Origin: CAVUUN01 sp964421755
GTDB taxonomy: Bacteria > Acidobacteriota > UBA6911 > RPQK01
NCBI GenBank assembly: GCA_964421755.1
Contig: CAYQYP010000014.1
Location: forward strand, 31,293-95,292
DNA length: 64,000 bases
Direction: 5' to 3'
Within the stretch, counting starts at the first letter, position 1. Every line of letters starts with the position of its first letter. The notes under the pieces are model-generated. The model did no database searches and was not told the origin of the DNA. It was given only the letters and a program-made list of their open reading frames with translations. This document shows, piece by piece, positions 1-7,833 of this stretch. A program made the position numbers and the translations under genes.

Positions 1-248
1 GCGGCATTGTCTCCTTCAAGAGCGCAGGTGACCTCCGGGACATCGCACAGCGGGTTCCAGCCGACCGGTACCTGATCGAGACCGATTGCCCTTACCTCGC
101 CCCGGTGCCATTTCGGGGCAGGCGCAATGAGCCAAGTCTGGTGGCCCGGGTGGCCGAAGTACTGGCGGAAGTCAGAGGGTCAAGCGTTCAGAAGGTCGCC
201 AGTGAAACAACCGGGAATTTTCAGGAATTGTTCGGTGTCCGGGTTTGA
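1..248 (+). CDS. TatD-family metal-dependent hydrolase, C-terminal fragment
   Basis: The window opens inside this gene; the reading frame starts at base 3 and ends at the TGA at 246-248, giving about 81 residues. The fragment contains ETDCPYLAPVP, the conserved C-terminal TatD motif whose aspartate is a metal ligand, followed by RRNEPSLVARVAEVLA, also typical of the family. TatD enzymes are TIM-barrel 3'-5' nucleases/hydrolases of the cytoplasm. The family is clear from this tail, but the substrate cannot be judged. The gene lies about 90 bp upstream of the polyprenyl synthase and on the same strand, with a -10-like box between them, so the two are probably separately transcribed. Confidence 0.85.
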   Translation, partial: GIVSFKSAGDLRDIAQRVPADRYLIETDCPYLAPVPFRGRRNEPSLVARVAEVLAEVRGSSVQKVASETTGNFQELFGVRV

Positions 249-316
249 CGGGCAACCACAGGGGTTGCCGGGGCACTGGCCCGTAGGTTCCTTTGAACGG
301 TGCATTTACGTTAGGC

Positions 317-322
317 TATAGT
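317..322 (+). promoter_or_regulatory. candidate -10 box for the polyprenyl synthase gene
   Basis: TATAGT lies 14 bases before the ATG at 337, implying a very short leader. No convincing -35 box or Shine-Dalgarno sequence is visible. This is a weak call from sequence pattern alone. Confidence 0.35.
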
Positions 323-336
323 AGCGCGGACGTTGC

Positions 337-1335
337 ATGAAGACAGCCAACTCATCGGTACTGACTGCGAGAGGGATATTCAAGTTGGTCGAGCGTGAGC
401 TTGCCGAGGTGGAGGCGGCGACGCTCGAACGGTCCGTTTCGCCCGTCGACCTGATCACCAAGATCAGCGGCTATATCCACTCGAGCGGTGGCAAGAGGGT
501 TCGACCTGCGCTGCTTCTGCTGACGTCCAAAATGTGCGGATACAGCGGTGAGGCGGCAGTCAGCCTGGGCAGTGTCGTCGAGATGATCCACGTCGCCACG
601 CTGGTTCATGATGACATCATCGACCACGCTTCTGTCCGGAGAGGGCGGCCGTCCGTCAATGCCGAGTGGGGAAATCCCATAACCGTGCTCGTGGGCGATT
701 GGCTCTATATGACCGCTTTCCGAACGGCCCTGGACCTGCGCGATTTTCGGGTGCTTGACATCCTTATCGACGTGACCCGGCGCATGATTGAAGGGGAGCT
801 GATGCAGTTGGACCGGAACGGTCGTCTGGATATCTCAGCCGAGGAACAACTAGACATCTGCCTGAACAAGACTGCGTATCTGTTCTCAGGCTGCGCCCGA
901 CTGGGTGGCGTCCTGGCCGGCGTTGACCAGAAGAAGGAACAGCAGTTGAGCGAGTACGGAACTGCACTCGGCATGGCATTCCAGCTGATCGACGACGTGT
1001 TGGACTATACGTCCAGCCAGCATACCTTGGGCAAGCCGGTGCTGAAGGATCTTGAGGAAGGCCGTCTCACCCTGCCGCTCACCTACGTTCTCGAAAAAGC
1101 GAGACCATCCGACCGCGAAGTAGTGCGCAGGATAGTGGACGAGAAGAAGTTTACGCCCGAGGACAAGCAGGCCATCCTTCGCCTGGTCGAACGCTATGGC
1201 GCGGTCAGCCAGGTGCGCGATCTCGCCGAGAGTTACGTCCGCCAAGCCTGCGCTTGCCTGTCGGGCTTCCCCGATTCCGTGTACCGGGATGCCTTGCTCC
1301 GAATCCCCGATTTCATCATGAACCGCGACCACTGA
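337..1335 (+). CDS. ispB: long-chain trans-polyprenyl diphosphate synthase (IspB/HepT-like)
   Basis: Condenses isopentenyl diphosphate units onto an allylic primer to make the long polyprenyl tail of respiratory quinones. The 332-residue length fits the family. Both aspartate-rich motifs are intact: DDIID at residues 92-96 and DDVLD at 219-223. GGKRVRP near residue 50 and VGDWLY around residue 130 are also typical. The residues just before the first Asp motif set chain length, so octaprenyl versus heptaprenyl product cannot be told by eye. Quinone use fits the complex I genes and the UbiE-type methyltransferase in this window. The ATG at 337 is chosen because the protein then begins at the usual family position. 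Confidence 0.9.
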   Translation: MKTANSSVLTARGIFKLVERELAEVEAATLERSVSPVDLITKISGYIHSSGGKRVRPALLLLTSKMCGYSGEAAVSLGSVVEMIHVATLVHDDIIDHASVRRGRPSVNAEWGNPITVLVGDWLYMTAFRTALDLRDFRVLDILIDVTRRMIEGELMQLDRNGRLDISAEEQLDICLNKTAYLFSGCARLGGVLAGVDQKKEQQLSEYGTALGMAFQLIDDVLDYTSSQHTLGKPVLKDLEEGRLTLPLTYVLEKARPSDREVVRRIVDEKKFTPEDKQAILRLVERYGAVSQVRDLAESYVRQACACLSGFPDSVYRDALLRIPDFIMNRDH

Positions 1336-1340
1336 GTACT

Positions 1341-1464
1341 ATTGCGGATTTCGGATTTGGGATTGCGGAATAGAAAGACAAACGCCGGAGGGCTTAAGAT
1401 TCCCACTGGGCAGCACGCGACCTCGGACTGTTTCTGTTTAATCCGCAATCCGCAATCCGCAATT
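1341..1464. repeat. inverted repeat built from ATTGCGGATT-like words between convergent genes
   Basis: The left side (1341-1371) repeats ATTGCGG/GATTTCGG words and the right side (1441-1464) is a tandem ATCCGCA ladder complementary to it, with about 70 bases between. It fills the gap between the convergent polyprenyl synthase and penicillin-binding protein genes, where a bidirectional transcription stop would be expected. There is no clear T-run, so terminator function is inference. Confidence 0.6.
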
Positions 1465-1465
1465 C

Positions 1466-3727
1466 CTAAGTGGGCGGTTTGATGTCCTCGACCACGATTG
1501 GGTCGGTCGACACCGGGATGCTCGGCTTTGCTTCGGGTTCGGTTGGACCGGTGCCTGGCGACGGTTGGTAGTTGGTTTCGAATTCGCTCACCGGCAGGTC
1601 CTTGATGGCCTCACCCATGAAATCGATCCACATGGGGAGGGCAAGCGTGGCGCCGAAGACGCGGTTTCCCAACGGTTTCTTCTCGTCGCGCCCAGCCCAG
1701 ACTCCGGCTGTCATTTCGGGCGTGAACCCGACGAACCAGCTGTCGGTGAAATCATTGGTGGTACCCGTCTTTCCGCCCATCGGCCGCTTGAATCGATCGC
1801 CGGCGAGGTGGATAGCCGTGGCCGCCGTCCCGCGCTGCATGACCCCTTGCAGCATGAACACCATCTTGCCAGCGGTTTCGGGAGAGATGACTTCTTCGAT
1901 TCGATGACGGTGTTCCTCGAGCGTTACCCCGTTGTAATCCTCGACCCTCTTGATGAAATAGGGTTCGGCGCGTACGCCGTTATTCGGGAACGTGGAGAAA
2001 GCCGACGTAACCTCGAGCAGGGTAACCTCCCCGGCGCCGAGACAGACGGGAAGGTAGGGCGGTAATTTCCTCTTGATGCCGAATCGATGGGCGACCTCGA
2101 TAATGCGCTGGATTCCGAGCGCATTGGCCAGTCGGACCGTCGGCACATTCCGGGACTGGTATAGGGCCTGCTGGATCATGATCAGGCCTTTGTACTCTTC
2201 ATCCTCATTGGTGGGCGCCCAGATTCGCCCCAGGCCGTCCGTGAAGCTCACCGGTGCGTCGAGGACGGTGTCATACGGTGAATACCCGCTCTCCATTGCG
2301 GCGACGTAGGTGAACGGTTTGAAGATTGACCCCGGTTGTCTGAGCGCTTGGGTCGCTCGGTTGAATTCGCTCAGCTGAAAATCAAATCCCCCCACCATGG
2401 CCTTAATGGCGCCGGTCCGGTTCTCGATCGCGATGAGAGACGCTTGGGCCTCCGGGATTCGGTCCAGGCTCAACTGCATGGTCCGCTCGTTGCGGTTGAT
2501 TTTTTCGACCAGGAACATCGCCACGTCCCCGGGTTTGAAAACCTGGTTGACCTTCTTGATGCCCGTCCAACTCACACTCTCGGGTCCGAGCAGGGCTGTG
2601 TACCGGCCGATCCTGACGCGGGCCTGCTGGGCCGTCGAGTTTTCGACAATCCCCGGCAGAGTCTGACCCTCGAGCAGTACCTGGTTCCAGGCAGGGTGAG
2701 CGTAAGTTTGCGGGGAGAGGCCTCGCTCCACGGGTCCGCTCCAGCGACGGCGCTGGCGGTCGAACTTCCGCAGTCCCTCGCGGATAGCCTTGTTGGCGGC
2801 AACCTGCATCTCGTAATCGACAGTCGTGTAGATCTTCAGGCCGCTCTTCCAGATTTCGTCCGTCGTATGCTTTTGTTCGAGGTATTGGCGGACCCACTCT
2901 ACGAAGTAGGGGGCGGGACTCTGATCGAAGAAGCTACCCTGTACGACCAGCGGTTCCTTAGTCGCTTTATCAAGGGCCGCCTGGTCGATGAAGCCCTCCA
3001 GGTACATCCGACGCAGGATGAAATTGCGTCGGTTGACGGCCTGCTCGGGGCGGTTGATGGGCGAATAGCCTTCGGGTCGCTGGATCAGTCCGGCCAGCGT
3101 TGCAGCCTCTGCGAGCGTCAGCTGGTTCAGTGTTTTGCGGAAATAAAAGTCGGACGCCGCTGCCAGCCCGTATGTTCCGTGCCCCATCGTAATCTGGTTG
3201 CAGTAGAACGCGAAGATCTGCTCCTTCGAGTAGTTCTTCTCGATCTCTATCGCGTAGAGCATGTCGGTGACTTTGCGTTTGAACCCCTGGAAACCGGACC
3301 GCACCGGGCTCGTGAACTGCATCTTGCTCAACTGCATCGTGAGCGTGGAGAAGCCCTTTCTCTCACCGAGGAAGATGTCACGAATGACGGTGATCACGGC
3401 GCGGCGGAAATCGATTCCTGCATGGCGGAAGAACTTCGCATCTTCGGCGGCCAAAACAGCCTCTTTGACGACCTTGGGGATCTGGTCATAGCTCACCAGT
3501 ATCCGCTTTTCCATGGCGAACTGACCGAGTATCCGCCCGTCGTCTGCGTATACGTAAGAGACGATGTTCGGTCTGGTCTTCGGAAGTTGATCCACCCGCG
3601 GCAGGTCGATCGCGTAGCCGAAGACCAATCCTACCAAAGCACCCAGGACCGCAACTGCAAGAACCGCTAGGGCATACGTGACCCAGAAAATCGAGTGCCG
3701 CTTCTTTCGGGCTGGTGACTTCTTCAT
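1466..3727 (-). CDS. mrcA: class A penicillin-binding protein 1A (transglycosylase/transpeptidase)
   Basis: Bifunctional inner-membrane enzyme that polymerises lipid II and cross-links peptidoglycan; 753 residues. A basic N-terminus is followed by one membrane anchor (about residues 15-40). The glycosyltransferase 51 domain has its catalytic glutamate in AAEDAKFF (E95). An OB-like insert follows, then the transpeptidase domain with SIFK (Ser467), SRN (in YQSRNVPT) and KTGTT (Lys653). The C-terminus is a short proline-rich tail. The order and spacing match PBP1A proteins. It is monocistronic: the convergent synthase gene ends 130 bp away and a repeat-filled 320-bp gap separates its 5' end from the next gene. 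The ATG at 3727 begins a run of lysines and arginines suited to an inside-positive anchor. Confidence 0.95.
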   Translation of the reverse strand: MKKSPARKKRHSIFWVTYALAVLAVAVLGALVGLVFGYAIDLPRVDQLPKTRPNIVSYVYADDGRILGQFAMEKRILVSYDQIPKVVKEAVLAAEDAKFFRHAGIDFRRAVITVIRDIFLGERKGFSTLTMQLSKMQFTSPVRSGFQGFKRKVTDMLYAIEIEKNYSKEQIFAFYCNQITMGHGTYGLAAASDFYFRKTLNQLTLAEAATLAGLIQRPEGYSPINRPEQAVNRRNFILRRMYLEGFIDQAALDKATKEPLVVQGSFFDQSPAPYFVEWVRQYLEQKHTTDEIWKSGLKIYTTVDYEMQVAANKAIREGLRKFDRQRRRWSGPVERGLSPQTYAHPAWNQVLLEGQTLPGIVENSTAQQARVRIGRYTALLGPESVSWTGIKKVNQVFKPGDVAMFLVEKINRNERTMQLSLDRIPEAQASLIAIENRTGAIKAMVGGFDFQLSEFNRATQALRQPGSIFKPFTYVAAMESGYSPYDTVLDAPVSFTDGLGRIWAPTNEDEEYKGLIMIQQALYQSRNVPTVRLANALGIQRIIEVAHRFGIKRKLPPYLPVCLGAGEVTLLEVTSAFSTFPNNGVRAEPYFIKRVEDYNGVTLEEHRHRIEEVISPETAGKMVFMLQGVMQRGTAATAIHLAGDRFKRPMGGKTGTTNDFTDSWFVGFTPEMTAGVWAGRDEKKPLGNRVFGATLALPMWIDFMGEAIKDLPVSEFETNYQPSPGTGPTEPEAKPSIPVSTDPIVVEDIKPPT

Positions 3728-3774
3728 CGAAGCTTATTCTACACCACTGGCTGTGGCAGGTTGACGACTGAGCA

Positions 3775-3801
3775 GACCGGCTGACCGGCTGACCAGCTGA
3801 C
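3775..3801. repeat. tandem octamer repeat GACC(G/A)GCT, locus A
   Basis: GACCGGCT at 3775-3782 and 3783-3790, GACCAGCT at 3791-3798, then GAC. The same octamer occurs at about 17.8, 18.15 and 47.68 kb. A degenerate copy in the opposite orientation (AGTCGGTC, 3973-3980) lies beyond the large inverted repeat at 3819-3955. Confidence 0.75.
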
Positions 3802-3818
3802 ATTGGTACTACTGACCA

Positions 3819-3955
3819 AGCGAGGCAACCGGGCCGAAAAGCGGCAGATTCTGAACCGCGAATCCGCCCTACGACCACTCGTCATGCGAAAGCACTCAAT
3901 CGTAGGGCGGATTCGCGGTTCAGAATCCGCCGCTTTTCGGCCCGGTTGCCTCGCT
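3819..3955. repeat. 56-bp near-perfect inverted repeat, 25-bp loop
   Basis: The arms at 3819-3874 and 3900-3955 are reverse complements with a single mismatch in 56 bp. The transcript or single strand would form one very long hairpin. It occupies most of the 320-bp space between the divergent mrcA and small exported protein genes. There is no reading frame or T-run, so it is not a simple terminator. It may be a non-autonomous mobile element or a structural repeat; see findings. Confidence 0.85.
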
Positions 3956-4033
3956 TTCGATTTCAGTTGCCCAGTCGGTCAGTGGCGTTTCCGCAAATGT
4001 CACAATGATCACTAGTTTCCGGGAGAGACTGAG

Positions 4034-4039
4034 TATAAT
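4034..4039 (+). promoter_or_regulatory. consensus -10 box, leaderless-type spacing
   Basis: A perfect TATAAT ends 8 bases before the ATG at 4048, so transcription would start at or next to the A of the start codon. No Shine-Dalgarno sequence can fit between them. No clear -35 box is seen. Confidence 0.5.
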
Positions 4040-4047
4040 GAGCGGTC

Positions 4048-4356
4048 ATGAAAAGAGCTTGTTTGTTGTTTCTCTCGCTGGTCATCTTCTTCACCGGCGT
4101 TCCGGGTTTTTCGCAGCAGGCGGAGGCTCCAAAGCCGCAGCAAGTGGCGGTCCTGACATCGGACGCCTCAGGAGACGAGACGTTGCTGATTGTCGACACC
4201 ACCACCGGTGTTGTTGTGGACAAAGATCTCTTGATCGAGTCGCGCGACGGAAAGGTGAGGGAGACCGTTGTCGTAAAGCATGTGTACGGCAACAGTCTGG
4301 TTTTGAAGGAGAAACTGAAGAACGCGTACGTGTCGGGTTCCAGGCTGTACCAGTAA
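4048..4356 (+). CDS. small exported protein of unknown function
   Basis: 102 residues with a clear signal peptide: MKRAC, then a hydrophobic core to about residue 20 and a likely cleavage site near GFSQQ. The mature part is mostly short beta-prone and charged segments, with VVDKDLLIESRDGKVRETVVV in the middle and no recognisable domain. Signal peptide and good codon usage favour this frame over the overlapping frame. It probably starts without a Shine-Dalgarno sequence, since TATAAT lies 8 bases before the ATG. It is convergent with greA, only 16 bases apart at the stop codons. I do not recognise the family. Confidence 0.7.
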   Translation: MKRACLLFLSLVIFFTGVPGFSQQAEAPKPQQVAVLTSDASGDETLLIVDTTTGVVVDKDLLIESRDGKVRETVVVKHVYGNSLVLKEKLKNAYVSGSRLYQ

Positions 4357-4372
4357 GCGGTCCGACTGAACC

Positions 4373-4882
4373 TCAGCTTTCTTCGCTTAAAGGCCCGTTC
4401 CCGGCAGCGGCGTCCGGTTGTTCGTCGTGGATAGTCGTCAGTTTGACGATCTCATACCGCTTAATTCCGCCTGGGGTCTGAATTTGGACCTCGTCTCCTT
4501 CTTCGTGTCCCATCAGACTTCTGCCGATCGGTGAAGTCGTGGAGATCAGTCCGTTCGGTGCATCCGCCTCTTCGCTCGTGACCAGCTTGTAGGTGATTTC
4601 CTTATCGGTATCCAGATCCAGCAACACCACGGTTGAGCCGTAAGAGATTTTGTCTGTGGGAATCTTGGTCAGATTGACCATGGCAAGCTTGGACAGGCGT
4701 GCACGCAGAGCCGCAAGTTGCGACTGAACGTAGGACTGGCGCTCTTTTGCGGTCTGATACTCCGCATTCTCACGAAGGTCCCCGTGCTCAAGCGCCTTCT
4801 TGAACGCTAGCGGCAGTTCTTCCTTGAGCTCCCGGTCCAGCTTGCGTATCTCGTCTTCGAGTCGTTTCTTTGCGTCGATCAA
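4373..4882 (-). CDS. greA: transcription elongation factor GreA
   Basis: GreA enters the secondary channel of backtracked RNA polymerase and stimulates cleavage of the transcript 3' end. The 169-residue protein has the N-terminal coiled coil, with GDLRENAEYQTAKERQ matching the conserved acidic-tip region of the family, and the C-terminal FKBP-like domain (ISTTSPIGRSLMG, GDEVQIQTPGG). The start is a TTG at 4882-4880 that overlaps the nuoN TGA stop (TTGA), so translation is probably coupled to nuoN and greA is the last gene of the complex I operon. The C-terminal tail (DAAAGNGPLSEES) is slightly longer than usual. Confidence 0.93.
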   Translation of the reverse strand: MIDAKKRLEDEIRKLDRELKEELPLAFKKALEHGDLRENAEYQTAKERQSYVQSQLAALRARLSKLAMVNLTKIPTDKISYGSTVVLLDLDTDKEITYKLVTSEEADAPNGLISTTSPIGRSLMGHEEGDEVQIQTPGGIKRYEIVKLTTIHDEQPDAAAGNGPLSEES

Positions 4883-6306
4883 AAGCTTGCAGCCTCGCTT
4901 GCGAGTTGAAGAAAAGGTCCGGGATAAAGCCCCAGTCCCAAGGTTCCAACCAGCATTATAACAATTGCTATTCCGACAGGGACAGGGATCTGAACAACCG
5001 ACCCGTCGGCATTGGGTTCACGCATGTACATCAGGACGATGATCCGAAGGTAATAGTACAGGCCGATGGCCGACGCGAGCAGAGCAATCACGACGAGCCA
5101 GTAAAGATGGGCCTGGATGGCGGCCGAGAAAAGAAACAGCTTGCCCATAAATCCGGCAGTGGCGGGAATTCCGGCTAGGGAAAGGAGAAAAATGGTCAGG
5201 CAGGCGGCCAGGAAAGGATGAGTCTGGCCGACGCCCCTGAAGTCGTCCAAACCCACTCGGCGTTCTCCCGCTCCGCCAATCAGCTGCACCACGGCGAACG
5301 CGCCCAGCGTCATCAGCGCGTAGGAGCCCAGGTAGAACAGCAGTGCCTCCACTCCCGTCTCGTTGCGTGCTACGATCCCGACAAGTAGGTAACCCGCATG
5401 AGCAATGGATGAATATGCGAGCATCCGCTTGATGTTCGTCTGACTCAAAGCCACGATGTTCCCGATCAGCATGGTCAGGAAGGCCGACACCCAGAGCACG
5501 GTTTGCCAGTGATCGCCGAGCCCGGGGAGCACCTGGTGGAGAATGCGAACGAAAGCCAGAAAGGCGGCCGCCTTGGAGCTGACAGCCAGGTGGGCGGTGA
5601 CCGGAATGGGCGCGCCCTCGTAAACGTCCGGAGTCCAGATGTGAAATGGAACCAGGGCCGCCTTGAAACCGAAGCCCACCACCAGCAGGCCGAGCCCCAG
5701 CAGAAGAGCCACAAAGCGGTCGGCGCCTTCCACCGCGTGAGCCATCGCCGGGTATTTGAGTGACCCCGTCGCGCCGTAAATGAACGCGATCCCGTAAAGA
5801 AGAAAGGCTGTGGACAGCGATCCAAGCAGGAAGTACTTCAGCGCCGACTCCCCCGACTTTACGTCGTCGCGCCGGAAGCCGGCCAGAATATAGGTCGCGA
5901 TGGAGAGGATCTCGAGCCCGAGGAAAGTCAGAATCAGGTCCGAGCTAAGCGCCATCAACGACATGCCGACCGTGGCGAACAACAAGAGGGCGAAAAACTC
6001 TCCGTGCGGAAGATGATCCCGCTCCAGATAGTCGATTGAAACGAGAGCCACCGAGCCGGATGAAAAAAGAAAAAGCAGTCTGCAGAACAGGCCGAACGAG
6101 TCCTGGTACACCATGCCGAAAAACGTCGGCGAGCCTGGTTCGTAGAACAGCACGGCACAGGCGGTTGCGAGCAGGATGCCCAGTATCGCGAGATATCCAA
6201 GGGACCTCTGATTCGGTGCAGGAACAACGGCTGCCACGAACATGATAATCATCCCGACGATGCTCAGGACGATCTCCGGAAGAACAGAGAAGTAATTAAT
6301 GTCCAC
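4879..6306 (-). CDS. nuoN: NADH-quinone oxidoreductase subunit N
   Basis: Antiporter-like membrane subunit of respiratory complex I, about 14 membrane helices, 475 residues from the GTG at 6306. Family features include LEILSIATYILAGF, the helix-7/8 region with FHIWTPDVYEGAP, and KRMLAYSSIAHAGY carrying the conserved lysine. I chose GTG 6306 (DINYFSVLPEIVLS follows) because it gives the usual short N-terminus; an earlier in-frame start adds 13 polar residues. This start lies within the nuoM stop region (11-bp overlap), and the TGA stop overlaps the greA start. Confidence 0.93.
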   Translation of the reverse strand: MDINYFSVLPEIVLSIVGMIIMFVAAVVPAPNQRSLGYLAILGILLATACAVLFYEPGSPTFFGMVYQDSFGLFCRLLFLFSSGSVALVSIDYLERDHLPHGEFFALLLFATVGMSLMALSSDLILTFLGLEILSIATYILAGFRRDDVKSGESALKYFLLGSLSTAFLLYGIAFIYGATGSLKYPAMAHAVEGADRFVALLLGLGLLVVGFGFKAALVPFHIWTPDVYEGAPIPVTAHLAVSSKAAAFLAFVRILHQVLPGLGDHWQTVLWVSAFLTMLIGNIVALSQTNIKRMLAYSSIAHAGYLLVGIVARNETGVEALLFYLGSYALMTLGAFAVVQLIGGAGERRVGLDDFRGVGQTHPFLAACLTIFLLSLAGIPATAGFMGKLFLFSAAIQAHLYWLVVIALLASAIGLYYYLRIIVLMYMREPNADGSVVQIPVPVGIAIVIMLVGTLGLGLYPGPFLQLASEAASF

Positions 6307-7831
6307 GTTGTTCGACCCTGAATATTTGCGACTCCCGAGCCGCATCCACTCTCTCGATCACTTTTTGCACCGAGGCGTCCATTTTCCTGATGAAGCTGTT
6401 CGAGTAGACTCCCATCCAGATCGCCACGAGAACGAGCGGGATGAGCAGGGCAATCTCTCGCCGATCGAGATCCAGCAGGCCCTTGTTGCTTTCGTTGGTC
6501 ACCTGACCGAGGAACACTCTCTGATACATCCACAACATGTAAACCGCGGACAGGATCATGGTCAGAGCAGCCAGCGCGGCCTGCGGGGCGCTCTGCAGGA
6601 AGGTGCCCTGGAGAATAAGGAATTCTCCCACGAAACCGTTCAGGCCGGGCAACCCGATACTGCTGAGCAGCATAACCATGAAGAATGCCGAATAGACGGG
6701 CATGACGTGCGCGAGCCCGCCGAAATCCGCAATCGCGCGGGTGTGGCGGCGGTCGTAGATCATGCCGACGAGCAAGAACAGGGCTCCGGTTGAGACGCCG
6801 TGGCTGAGCATCTGGTAAGTCGCGCCCTCTATCGCAGGCAGATTGAAGGCGAAGATGCCGAGCACCACCAGGCCGAGGTGACTGACCGACGAGTAAGCGA
6901 CAAGCTTCTTCACGTCTGGCTGCACCATTGCAACAAGGGCGCCGTAGATCACCCCGATGATCGCCAGTCCTGCAATGTAGGGGGCGAACGAAAGCGAGGC
7001 CTGTGGGAAAAGCGGCAGACAGAATCGAAGAATGCCGTACGTGCCCATCTTCAGGAGCACGCCGGCGAGAATGACTGATCCCGCCGTCGGTGCTTCCACG
7101 TGCGCGTCAGGTAGCCAGGTGTGAAATGGAAACAAGGGAACCTTGATCGCAAAGGCAAGGAAGAACGCCAGGAAGAGCAGGTGCTCTACCGACGGCGAAA
7201 ACCGAATTTGTCCGGCCGCCAATCGGTCAGCAATGCTCACAAGGTCAAAGGACTCGGCACGGTTGTGGAAATACAGCGTTATGATACCGGCGAGCATCAG
7301 GAGCGAGCCGCCCATCGTGTAGATGAAGAACTTGACCGCCGCGTAGATCCGCCGTTCGCCACCCCAGACGCCGATCAGGAAGTACATGGGGATCAGCATT
7401 ACTTCCCAGAAGACGTAGAACAAAATCAGGTCGAGGGCGAGAAAAACACCCAGCATGCCCGTTTCGAGCAGCAGCATGAAAACCATGTACGCTTTGAGAT
7501 TCTTCGCTACGCTCCAGCTCCCCAGCACGGCGAGTGGCATCAAGAAAGTAGTCAGGACGACCAGCAGCAGGCTGATCCCATCGATTCCGACGTGGTACGC
7601 GACGTTGAATCCACCTGCCCGGATCCACGTCCAGTTCTCGACGAACTGCATATCGCCGCTCGAGCTGTCGAACCAGGCGAAGAGGAGTGCCGCCCAGACG
7701 AAGCCGGCAAGGCTGACCAGAAGCGCACCCGTCCGCAGCAGCCGCTGGTTGTTCCCCGGCATGATCGCGACCACGCCTGCCCCGACCGTTGGAATGAGAA
7801 GCAAGATGGTGAGCAGATTCCCCTCAAACAT
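6296..7831 (-). CDS. nuoM: NADH-quinone oxidoreductase subunit M
   Basis: Second antiporter-like membrane subunit of complex I, 511 residues from the ATG at 7831 (MFEGNLLTILLLIPTVG). Typical segments are FWEVMLIPMYFLIGVWGG with the conserved helix-5 glutamate, FPFHTWLPDAHVEAPTAGS, and VKKLVAYSSVSHLG. The longer upstream reading frame runs back into nuoL in another frame and is not credible as protein. Start and nuoL stop are separated by two bases, so translation is tightly linked. Confidence 0.95.
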   Translation of the reverse strand: MFEGNLLTILLLIPTVGAGVVAIMPGNNQRLLRTGALLVSLAGFVWAALLFAWFDSSSGDMQFVENWTWIRAGGFNVAYHVGIDGISLLLVVLTTFLMPLAVLGSWSVAKNLKAYMVFMLLLETGMLGVFLALDLILFYVFWEVMLIPMYFLIGVWGGERRIYAAVKFFIYTMGGSLLMLAGIITLYFHNRAESFDLVSIADRLAAGQIRFSPSVEHLLFLAFFLAFAIKVPLFPFHTWLPDAHVEAPTAGSVILAGVLLKMGTYGILRFCLPLFPQASLSFAPYIAGLAIIGVIYGALVAMVQPDVKKLVAYSSVSHLGLVVLGIFAFNLPAIEGATYQMLSHGVSTGALFLLVGMIYDRRHTRAIADFGGLAHVMPVYSAFFMVMLLSSIGLPGLNGFVGEFLILQGTFLQSAPQAALAALTMILSAVYMLWMYQRVFLGQVTNESNKGLLDLDRREIALLIPLVLVAIWMGVYSNSFIRKMDASVQKVIERVDAARESQIFRVEQRGH

Positions 7832-7833
7832 GG

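Noticed and set aside
2336..3670. 444-codon open frame on the plus strand
   Set aside because: It is the antisense of mrcA, whose catalytic motifs are all in the minus-strand frame; the plus-strand translation shows no domain.
3819..3955. Inverted repeat as ends of an insertion sequence
   Set aside because: Only 25 bases lie between the arms, so there is no room for a transposase.
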